Shown in pieces: positions 15,782-22,460 of a stretch of DNA of 33,326 nt; within the stretch, counting starts at the first letter, position 1; every line of letters starts with the position of its first letter. The stretch spans positions 1 to 33,326 of the forward strand of contig CAYRDY010000013.1 in NCBI GenBank assembly GCA_964423195.1. Reading direction: 5' to 3'. Under the pieces are notes generated by a model, which was given only the letters and a program-made list of their open reading frames with translations, was not told where the DNA came from and did not search any database. The stretch comes from CAKRHR01 sp964423195 (GTDB taxonomy: Bacteria > Bacillota > Clostridia > Lachnospirales > Lachnospiraceae). The translations under genes were made by a program, and so were the position numbers.

Positions 15782-16717
15782 TTGGGTAATCTGATCGATA
15801 AGATGGAGCGCAAATTCGGACGCTACGCGATACGTAATCTGATGGTCTATGTCAGCATTCTCTATGTCATCGGCTGCGTGATCATGTGGATCGATCCGAT
15901 GCTTTACATTAATTATCTATCTCTGGATGTCGGCGCGATCCTGCATGGCCAGATCTGGCGTGTGGTCACGTTTCTCATGCTTCCGCCGGATACCAATCCG
16001 ATTCTGTTAGCCATCTCGATCTTCTTTTACATTTATCTGGGGCGCACCCTGGAGAGTATCTGGGGTTCGTTCAAGTTCAATCTCTACTATTTTACCGGTG
16101 TGATATTGACGGTCATCGCGGCTTTTATCGCCTATTTTATCTCGCCGAACAGCTACCTGATGATCGGCAGTTCATATCTGAATTTTTCCATGTTCCTGGC
16201 CTTCGCGGTCAATATGCCGGATCAGAAGGTGCTGCTGTATTTCCTGATTCCGATCAAGGTCAAATGGGTCGCCTACGTGGACGCCGCTTTTCTGGCGATC
16301 ACGCTCGTGCGGTCTTTCCTGCGCGGCGACTACGGCACCTGCCTGGCGATTATCGTGGCGCTGCTCAATTTCATCATCTTTTACTTCGGATTCATGCGCA
16401 GGCAGCACTCGCCGAAGGATTTTATACGCCGTCAGAAGTTTAAGCGGGCTGTGAACCAGGGCTATCAGCGCGGCGGTTATACAAATGGCGGCCGTGCCAA
16501 TGGTGGCCAGGTCAATAGCGGTTACGCCGGGGCGGGTCCGTCATATCGGGGGGCGCCGGGAAATGTCGGCGGCAAGCGGATTACCCGCCACCACTGCGCG
16601 GTCTGCGGACGGAGCGAGCTTGACGGCGACGATCTGGAATTCCGCTTCTGTTCAAAGTGCAACGGCAATTACGAATACTGTCAGGACCATCTGTTTACGC
16701 ATAAGCATATCCAGTGA
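15782..16717 (+). CDS. Rhomboid-fold membrane protein lacking the catalytic dyad, with C-terminal zinc ribbon
   Basis: A 311-residue integral membrane protein starting at TTG. About six hydrophobic segments fill residues 20-205. Rhomboid landmarks are recognisable: GQIWRVVTFLMLP where active rhomboids have GQxWRLxT ending in His, and YLGRTLESIWG for the LGxxLExxxG helix. However, the serine loop reads IGSSYLN rather than GASGA, and DYGTCLAI replaces the HLGG histidine motif, so proteolysis is unlikely; derlin- or iRhom-like pseudo-enzymes are the analogy. A Gly-, Asn- and Arg-rich linker (about 235-275) leads to a zinc ribbon with CAVC, CSKC and a Cys/His tail (YCQDH, THKH). It opens a six-gene operon of mostly uncharacterised genes. 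The function is unknown; a scaffold or adaptor role is inference. Confidence 0.85.
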   Translation: MGNLIDKMERKFGRYAIRNLMVYVSILYVIGCVIMWIDPMLYINYLSLDVGAILHGQIWRVVTFLMLPPDTNPILLAISIFFYIYLGRTLESIWGSFKFNLYYFTGVILTVIAAFIAYFISPNSYLMIGSSYLNFSMFLAFAVNMPDQKVLLYFLIPIKVKWVAYVDAAFLAITLVRSFLRGDYGTCLAIIVALLNFIIFYFGFMRRQHSPKDFIRRQKFKRAVNQGYQRGGYTNGGRANGGQVNSGYAGAGPSYRGAPGNVGGKRITRHHCAVCGRSELDGDDLEFRFCSKCNGNYEYCQDHLFTHKHIQ

Positions 16718-16752
16718 CCTGCATTTTTGCAGTTTAGGGGGAGCGATCAGCG

Positions 16753-18171
16753 ATGAATTTAAATAAAGTGATCAAAGACTTGAAAGACGGTGTCAATGTC
16801 GGGGACAACCTGGCATTGTACGCCGGCGAGCTGGCAAGATCCTATTACAATATGTCCGTCTATACGCTGGCTATGAATCTGACGCTCAACTATGATCTGA
16901 TCATGCAGGATCACTGTGAGGACGCCGAGCGGGTACGGTCACTGTTTGAGCGTGTGCTGCGAGTGGTGGACGCAGTGTTTGTGCGCGGTGACCTGTCGGA
17001 TCTCTCGGCCGGCACCAGGGAGATTTTTAATGTTCGAGATGCGCTCACACGGAAGACAGATGCGCTCAATCGATACACATATACTCTGGAACTCTATGAA
17101 CATGTGATCAATCGGGTGGAGTACCGGTTTAAGGATATCGAAGACTTCGAGGATCCCAAAGAGCTCAGACGTAAGGTCATGGATTATATTCAATCGGACA
17201 AAGATATCTCGGTGACCAACAGACGGATCCAGATGGTGATGAGTGAACTGCCCGTGCGGCTGACGAAAATCAAATTTTATGATATGGTCCGGCACAGCAG
17301 TCAGAGCTATATCGGGGCCAGAAACGATATCGTCGAAACTTATTTTGAGAAGCTCAATTCATGCATGCGTCCTGTCGTCCTGGAGGGGCATGATCCGGAA
17401 TATACGGAGCTTTACGCGATCTGCGAGCGTTTTCTGACAATGGATGTCGAGAATATCGACAGTGAGACATATGAGCGGGCCGCGGCGGATATGTCCAGGG
17501 CAGGCAAAATTATCGCGGATAATCTGAGAGTATGGCTGTATCTGATCGATATTGTCAATGATCTTCTGGAGATCATGATGACACTGCCCTCTGTGGATCA
17601 GAAGTCGGTGGATATGACCAGGGCGGAGAGCGTCATTCGGGAAGTCATGCGCTCCGAAAAAATGGGGACATTTTTGCGGCCGGATGAGGATATTGTGGGG
17701 TTACTGCGCAAGCTGACCGACCGGCAGTCCGTTTATCAGGACCAACATCTGATGCTTGAGAATGCGATGCCGGAGATCATCAATCTGTGCAAAGATGCCA
17801 TCCATTCCTGTGGGCTCTGGGATCAGTACAGCGAACTACAGATGTGCGCTCAGCTCTCAAAACCGATGATGATCAGAAAACTGGTTGTGCGGGACTGCTT
17901 TTTTAAGGTGGACAGAGATTGGCTGAACGTGCAACTCGCAAAGACGGAGAATCTTTACGACGAACTTTTTAAGAAATTGAGTCGTCCGCTCAAGCGCGCG
18001 GTCATGTCGGTGGCATTTATGATCCTGCCGGTTACTTATGACCGGATTGAGGATGTGGGGGATTACATCGAAGAGAGCCTCGAAGGATGCCGGGACAGGG
18101 CGGAGCGGGCCGCCTGTGAGGACCTCCTCGGCAGACTGATCTCTCTAAATCAAGAGAGGAATCTACAATGA
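16753..18171 (+). CDS. Uncharacterised 472-residue helical protein
   Basis: I do not recognise this family. The product is soluble, with no signal peptide, membrane segment or cysteine pattern, and appears almost wholly alpha-helical: long stretches rich in Leu, Asp, Glu, Arg and Met with few Gly or Pro. The N-terminus (residues 1-60, GDNLALYAGELARSYYNMS) resembles a helical bundle, and several YEHVINRVEYRF-like heptads could form coiled coils. The ribosome site GGGGGAG sits ten bases before ATG 16753, 35 bases after the rhomboid-like gene. The stop overlaps the next start as ATGA, so the two products are probably made in fixed ratio. A structural or scaffold role with the membrane protein is only inferred from position. 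Confidence 0.85.
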   Translation: MNLNKVIKDLKDGVNVGDNLALYAGELARSYYNMSVYTLAMNLTLNYDLIMQDHCEDAERVRSLFERVLRVVDAVFVRGDLSDLSAGTREIFNVRDALTRKTDALNRYTYTLELYEHVINRVEYRFKDIEDFEDPKELRRKVMDYIQSDKDISVTNRRIQMVMSELPVRLTKIKFYDMVRHSSQSYIGARNDIVETYFEKLNSCMRPVVLEGHDPEYTELYAICERFLTMDVENIDSETYERAAADMSRAGKIIADNLRVWLYLIDIVNDLLEIMMTLPSVDQKSVDMTRAESVIREVMRSEKMGTFLRPDEDIVGLLRKLTDRQSVYQDQHLMLENAMPEIINLCKDAIHSCGLWDQYSELQMCAQLSKPMMIRKLVVRDCFFKVDRDWLNVQLAKTENLYDELFKKLSRPLKRAVMSVAFMILPVTYDRIEDVGDYIEESLEGCRDRAERAACEDLLGRLISLNQERNLQ

Positions 18172-18491
18172 AGCGAAAATTGTATTGGCACAGCGATTTA
18201 TATTTCGCACCGTCAGTGCGGCCGCTGAAGCGGACGCTCCTGTACGAGATGAAGTATCGGAAAATACCTTACGGATATTATTTTGTGACGCTGCCGGAGG
18301 CTGAGCATGATCTCTTTGATATTTGGAGCAGCGAACAGATCATGAGGCCATGGTGCAGTCAGTCGCGGGTGGATGTGGTCGGCGTGGCGGGATCGCTGTC
18401 GGAGGCCAAAGAGCTTGCGGGCATCATGATCTGGAAGACGTATAAGAAGACCGGCGGCTTTGATGTGCGCGCGTATCTGGGTTATCGATAA
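18168..18491 (+). CDS. Uncharacterised 107-residue basic protein
   Basis: A short protein with N-terminal basic and aromatic residues (MKRKLYWHSDLYFAPSVRP), a central alpha/beta region (YGYYFVTLPEAEHDLFDIW) and a C-terminal helix (SLSEAKELAGIMIWKTYKK). No membrane segment and no zinc motif. Its ATG shares bases with the stop of the preceding gene (ATGA), so it is translationally coupled to it. I recognise no domain. Its size and coupling suggest a partner or chaperone of the 472-residue protein, but this is inference only. Confidence 0.82.
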   Translation: MKRKLYWHSDLYFAPSVRPLKRTLLYEMKYRKIPYGYYFVTLPEAEHDLFDIWSSEQIMRPWCSQSRVDVVGVAGSLSEAKELAGIMIWKTYKKTGGFDVRAYLGYR

Positions 18492-18507
18492 GGGGCGGCG
18501 GATGTAA

Positions 18508-19464
18508 ATGTTACATATCATTTTGCTCATTTTAAAAATTGCCGGCATCGTGCTGGGAAGTATCATCGGACTGGTCTTGCTTCTGCTCGCCTTGATACTG
18601 TTTGTCTCGATCCGCTACCGGGGAGAGGCACAGTTCGCGGAGAAGCTGTTGTATACGCTTAAGGTCGGATGGATACCGGGCGTTGTCTCGGTGACGCTCT
18701 CAAACGCCGGGGGCAAAAACAGAGTGACGGCGCGGCTTTTCGGCATCACAGTGTATGACTCGGCAAAGGAGAAAAAGGCGTCCGATGCCGCTGCCGAGAA
18801 TGAGGGAGAGGGTAACGATGCCGCTGCCGAAAATGAGGAGGAGTGGGCTGATGCCGCTGCCGAAAATGAGGAAGAGTGGTTTGATGCCGTTGTAGGAAAA
18901 GAGAAAGAAAGTGCCGATATCACCGCAGGAAAGGGAAAAGAGGAAAAGGAGAGCGCCGGACAGGCGGCCGGGAGCGAGACGGCGCCGGAGGCGGAAGCGG
19001 GGAGAGATAAAATTTTCGGGATTTTGAGCAAAAAATTCGGGGAATTCAAGGATCAAGTGAAAAAAAAGTTGATGGATGTCTCCGCCTGGTTTAAGAAAAT
19101 CAAGCAGAAAAAGGATAAACTGTGGGAGATTTTATTCTCTGATTCCGGAAGACAGACCCTGCTCAGGATTAAAATTTATGTGATCAAGCTCCTCAATCAT
19201 ATACGGCCGAGAAAACTAGGCGGCCATGTCTGCCTGGGGATGGGCGATGCCTACGCGACAGCCAGGGTGCTCTCGATACTGGGCGTGATGTACCCCGTTC
19301 TGAGTCCGCAGTGGGAGATCACACCGGATTTTCAGAATAAAGTGATCGAGGGCGATTTGAGTTTTAAGGGGCGTATTCGTCTGGCCACGATCCTGGTGAT
19401 CGCATTGAGGGTCTATTTTGACAAGGGAATCAAGGGCATGATCAGTGCCCTGAAGAATCTGTGA
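18508..19464 (+). CDS. DUF2953 membrane protein (YtfI-like)
   Basis: A 318-residue membrane-anchored protein. One strong hydrophobic segment (about residues 2-34) is followed by SIRYRGEAQFAEKL. The C-terminal third carries the DUF2953 signature: KIYVIKLLNHIRPRKLGGHV, then YPVLSPQWEITPDF and IEGDLSFKGRIR. Between them lies a long acidic Ala-, Asn- and Glu-rich stretch with imperfect repeats of AAENEEEW (about 90-155), which has no counterpart that I know of in Bacillus YtfI. In Bacillus and Clostridia this gene precedes the GerW (YtfJ) gene, as it does here 75 bases downstream, so a role in the spore or forespore is likely. The biochemical function is unknown. Confidence 0.87.
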   Translation: MLHIILLILKIAGIVLGSIIGLVLLLLALILFVSIRYRGEAQFAEKLLYTLKVGWIPGVVSVTLSNAGGKNRVTARLFGITVYDSAKEKKASDAAAENEGEGNDAAAENEEEWADAAAENEEEWFDAVVGKEKESADITAGKGKEEKESAGQAAGSETAPEAEAGRDKIFGILSKKFGEFKDQVKKKLMDVSAWFKKIKQKKDKLWEILFSDSGRQTLLRIKIYVIKLLNHIRPRKLGGHVCLGMGDAYATARVLSILGVMYPVLSPQWEITPDFQNKVIEGDLSFKGRIRLATILVIALRVYFDKGIKGMISALKNL

Positions 19465-19539
19465 AGATTCAGATAAAATCACACTGTGGCGGTTTGCGCT
19501 GCCGCGTCAAATTTGCAAAATAACGAATGGAGGTCAATT

Positions 19540-19941
19540 ATGGCGGAGAATAAGCTGGGGACAACAATCGAATCATTGTTTGGCGGTATGGATAAATTTA
19601 TGTCTTCCAAAACGGTGGTGGGGGAGGCTGTCCATGTAAAGGATAAGATTATCATTCCATTTGTGGATGTCTCATTCGGCGTCGGCGCTGGTGCCTGGGA
19701 CAAGTCGGGAAAGGACAGCGCCGCCGGTGCGCTTGGCGGGAAAATGACGCCGTCCTCGGTTCTTGTGATCTCGGAGAGCGGCATGAAGATGCTGCCGGTC
19801 AATCCGAATCAGGATATGCTGACCCGAATTATCGATTTTGTGCCGGAAGTGATCGATAAGCTGACAAAATCCGGCGACAAGGATGTGGAGGAAGCCGTCA
19901 GCAAGATCAAGGATTCTGAGACGAAGACCGTGAGTGAGTGA
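19540..19941 (+). CDS. gerW: GerW/YtfJ-family sporulation protein
   Basis: The 133-residue product has the compact YtfJ fold: IESLFGGMDKFMSSKTVVGEA, then KIIIPFVDVSFGVGAGAWD, a Gly-rich loop (GALGGKM), and VISESGMKMLPV. In Bacillus subtilis GerW is needed for normal spore germination with L-alanine. A shorter upstream start was rejected in favour of ATG 19540, which has TGGAGGTC at correct spacing. It follows DUF2953 and precedes the FHA protein by 15 bases. The pairing with DUF2953 is conserved in spore formers and supports a sporulating host. The symbol is used for the family; orthology in function is not shown by sequence. Confidence 0.9.
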   Translation: MAENKLGTTIESLFGGMDKFMSSKTVVGEAVHVKDKIIIPFVDVSFGVGAGAWDKSGKDSAAGALGGKMTPSSVLVISESGMKMLPVNPNQDMLTRIIDFVPEVIDKLTKSGDKDVEEAVSKIKDSETKTVSE

Positions 19942-19956
19942 TCGGGAGGTATGGGG

Positions 19957-21533
19957 ATGAATATCAAGGAATTTGAAATCGTAAGGAATAAACCGTATGA
20001 CGTGACTCTGGCCTTTGAATTGTTTGAGGGTTCTGATTTTGACAAGAAATCGCACAAGGTCATCGTCGCCAATGACGATCTCTTTGCGGAATCCAAGATG
20101 AACAATGAAGTTTTCAGATACAATATCACAAACAAGATGTCGCTGCGCAAATACTTGTCCATGCGCATGGATCAGGAGACGATCACACATATCGTTCGCC
20201 GGTTGATGGATGTGGAAAAATTTTTCAGCGACAGGGGTATCGATAAGAAATATATCATGTATGATTCTGATCTCGTCCTTGTCGATAAGGACAGCGAGGA
20301 GATCACTTTCATAACGGTGCCGGCAAGCGATCATGGTCTGACCGTGAAGCCGTTTCGGGCTTTCGTGAAAGAAGTGGTTGCCAATGCCGTCTATGATGAG
20401 GAAGAGAATCTGGACTATGTGGGGCGGATATTGACTTTTATCAATTCCCACCGGGAGATAGATTTGGATGAAATGCGCGCACTGCTTGAGCGCATTGAGG
20501 CATCGACTGAGGACAGCGCACTTGACAGTGCCGCGTCGGACATTCCATTTGACTTTGACAGTGCCCATGCGGGGACGGGCTCAACTGTCGCCGGGCATGT
20601 GGCGGCGGCATCGGTGATTGCAGGATCCGCCGCAGCCATGGCAGAGCCGATGGTTCAGGGCAGTGTGTCCGCATCGGAGAGCGCGGGGGAGAGCGTGGCC
20701 GAGTCGTCAGCGTCAGAGGATGCATATGATGGGGAAACCGAAGCAACGGCAGGGGCTGCGTCATCAGTTGATCAAGGTTTCGAGCAGGCTGCGTCATCAG
20801 TTGATCAAGGTTTCGAGTCGGCTGCGTCATCAGTTGATCAAAGTTTCGAGTCGGCTGTGGCGGAATCGGAGAATGCGGGAGAGGTTGCGGCCGATAGCGT
20901 CGAGTCAGAGATAACATCTGCGAGTGTAGCCGCCCAGGATCAGGGTGCCGAACCTGTGACTGCCGCGCCGGAGGGCGTCGCAAAAGCAGGGCGTGAGGCT
21001 GCCTATGAGTCTCCTGCTGAGAAGACAGCGCCAGAATCGACCGCCGGGCCGGCTGTGGAAACTTCCGAGACAGCGATGCCGGATGCCGCCAGAAAATCCC
21101 GTATCCCTCTGCCAAGGGACATTCGCCCGTCATATGTCAGGAAGTCGGCCCCAGNNNNNNNNNNNNNNNNNNNNNNNNNNNNNNNNNNNNNNNNNNNNNN
21201 NNNNNNNNNNNNNNNNNNNNNNNNNNNNNNNNNNNNNNNNNNNNNNNNNNNNNNACAAAGAATCGGGAGATTGTGACGATCGATAAGGATGAATTTAAGA
21301 TCGGCAAGATCCAGGGCATGGCGGATTATCTGCTCAGTGATAACCGGGCGGTCAGCCGTATGCACGCGATCATTCACAATGTGGACGGCGCCTATTATAT
21401 CTGCGATAACTATTCGACCAACGCCACATATCTGAATGGCGAGCGGCTGGAGCCTGGAAGAAATTATCTGTTGCTCAACGGCGTGAGGGTTTCTCTCGCC
21501 AATGAGGAGTTTACCTTCCTTCAGCCAAAATAA
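19957..21533 (+). CDS. DUF6382-like and FHA-domain protein, interrupted by an assembly gap
   Basis: One gene cut by 100 N. Before the gap, 399 codons from ATG 19957 (GGGAGG seven bases upstream favours it over ATG 19951) encode an N-terminal domain of about 185 residues resembling DUF6382, a helical/kinase-like domain seen before FHA domains in Firmicutes. A long Ala-, Ser- and Glu-rich linker follows, with three tandem 11-residue repeats (AASSVDQGFE plus Q or S). After the gap, 92 codons from 21255 form an FHA domain: FKIGK, SDNRAVSRMHA, and NYSTNATYLNG with Asn-Ala-Thr in place of the usual Asn-Gly-Thr. FHA domains bind phosphothreonine peptides. The two halves are out of frame by two bases across the placeholder, which only shows that the gap size is wrong. 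No kinase gene is nearby. A strong terminator follows. Confidence 0.85.
20755..20853 (+). repeat. Three tandem 33-bp repeats in the FHA protein linker
   Basis: Units 20755-20787, 20788-20820 and 20821-20853 differ at only a few bases and each encode 11 residues (AASSVDQGFE then Q or S). Every unit contains the palindrome TTGATCAA. The copy number could vary between strains, and it lies 300 bases before the assembly gap. Confidence 0.95.
21155..21254. other. Assembly gap of 100 N inside the FHA gene
   Basis: A scaffold placeholder that removes the end of the linker and the start of the FHA domain. The reading frame changes across it, so the true gap length differs from 100 by a number that restores frame. 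Confidence 0.95.
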
Positions 21534-21634
21534 ATAAGGATCAGATTACAACTCAGCAAAATAAATACGGAAGATGTTAATAAAAAAGAAAAACGAAATA
21601 AAGAAAAATTATAAATTAAAGAAAAATAAAAAAG

Positions 21635-21659
21635 AAAACCCGCTTTTGCGGGTTTTTTT
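21635..21659. terminator. Strong bidirectional terminator between the FHA operon and rpmB
   Basis: AAAACCCGC (21635-21643) pairs with GCGGGTTTT (21648-21656) around a TTTT loop, with the T run extending to 21659. On the minus strand GCGGG is followed by TTTTCTTTTTT, so it serves rpmB too. The 90 bases before it (21541-21634) are strikingly A-rich. Confidence 0.85.
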
Positions 21660-21699
21660 GACGATTTTTTGACTCTTTCTCTAATAATGCCTGTAACGC

Positions 21700-21885
21700 T
21701 TATGCCCGCTCGACCAGACCGGAGCGCAAGCATTTTGTGCAGACATACATTCTCTTCGGTGTTCCGTTGTCGTTGACTTTGACACGCTTAATGTTGGATT
21801 TCCACATCTTGTTGCTTCTTCTATGCGAATGGGAGACTTTGATACCAAAGTGAGCCCCCTTGCCACAAATTGCACATTTTGCCAT
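21700..21885 (-). CDS. rpmB: Ribosomal protein L28, zinc-binding form
   Basis: A large-subunit ribosomal protein. The 61-residue product starts MAKCAICGKGAHFG and has the conserved SHSHRRSNKMW, then NIKRVKVNDNG, and ends YVCTKCLRSGLVERA. Two CxxC pairs show the zinc-binding (C+) form. The frame is open further upstream, but AAGGAGGTG on the minus strand lies six bases before ATG 21885, fixing the start. It diverges from the Asp23-kinase-recG operon, as rpmB does from yloU-yloV in Bacillus. Confidence 0.96.
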   Translation of the reverse strand: MAKCAICGKGAHFGIKVSHSHRRSNKMWKSNIKRVKVNDNGTPKRMYVCTKCLRSGLVERA

Positions 21886-21933
21886 TTTAAGCACCTCCTT
21901 CAAGTATCTACTTCAGGCCTCAGGCCCACAACG

Positions 21934-21960
21934 CTTATATTCTAACAGATGGGTTGTCAA
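21934..21960 (-). promoter_or_regulatory. Promoter of rpmB
   Basis: TTGACA (21955-21960) and TATAAG (21934-21939) on the minus strand, with a short spacer of 15. The leader contains a GGCCTGAGGCC dyad (about 21916-21926), possibly a small hairpin for control by ribosomal protein. Confidence 0.55.
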
Positions 21961-22020
21961 ATTGCAAGTGAATTCTGAAAAAAAAGAAATAAACTTCTTT
22001 CATTTTTCTTCGAAACAGGG

Positions 22021-22026
22021 TATAAT
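22021..22026 (+). promoter_or_regulatory. -10 element of the Asp23-kinase-recG operon
   Basis: A perfect TATAAT lies about 55 bases before the Asp23 start. The -35 region (TTTCAT, 21998-22003) is poor, so an activator or alternative element may help. Confidence 0.4.
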
Positions 22027-22079
22027 ACTACTGTTATACGCGCAAGTGAGAAAAAGGTATATAATGCGGAGGTAGTTAT

Positions 22080-22436
22080 ATGAAGGGTCAGTTTGTTACG
22101 GATACCGGAAATGTCAATATCAGCCTAGATGTCATCGCCAGGTATGCCGGTATGTGTGCGGTCGAGTGCTTTGGCATCGTGGGGATGGCGGCCGTGAGTA
22201 TGCGGGACGGCTGGGCGAGACTGCTAAAACGGGAGAGCCTTTCGAAGGGCATTGGTGTAGAGGTGAAGGATGGAAGCCTGCAGTTTGATTTCCATGTGAT
22301 CGTATCTTACGGTGTGAGTATCGCGGCTGTCGCGAAGAATCTGATGCAGACGGTCAGATATAAGATCGAACAGTTTACAGGAATGAAAGTGGGCGCAGTC
22401 AACGTTTATGTTGAAGGTGTGCGGGTGATCGATTAA
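22080..22436 (+). CDS. Asp23/Gls24-family envelope stress protein (YloU-like)
   Basis: The 118-residue product has the Asp23 pattern: VNISLDVIARYAGMCAVEC, GIVGMA, then FHVIVSYGVSIAAVAKNLM and VNVYVEGVRV near the end. It is a small alpha/beta protein thought to be membrane-associated in Gram-positives, where homologues respond to cell-envelope or alkaline stress. It precedes the DAK2-type kinase by 24 bases, the conserved yloU-yloV order of Firmicutes. GGAGGT is placed correctly before ATG 22080. Confidence 0.93.
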   Translation: MKGQFVTDTGNVNISLDVIARYAGMCAVECFGIVGMAAVSMRDGWARLLKRESLSKGIGVEVKDGSLQFDFHVIVSYGVSIAAVAKNLMQTVRYKIEQFTGMKVGAVNVYVEGVRVID

Positions 22437-22460
22437 CATACTTTTAAGGAGGATTTGGCT

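Noticed and set aside
19950..21533. Two separate genes or a frameshifted pseudogene at the FHA locus
   Set aside because: The frame change falls exactly across a 100-N placeholder of unknown true length, so no mutation is needed to explain it.
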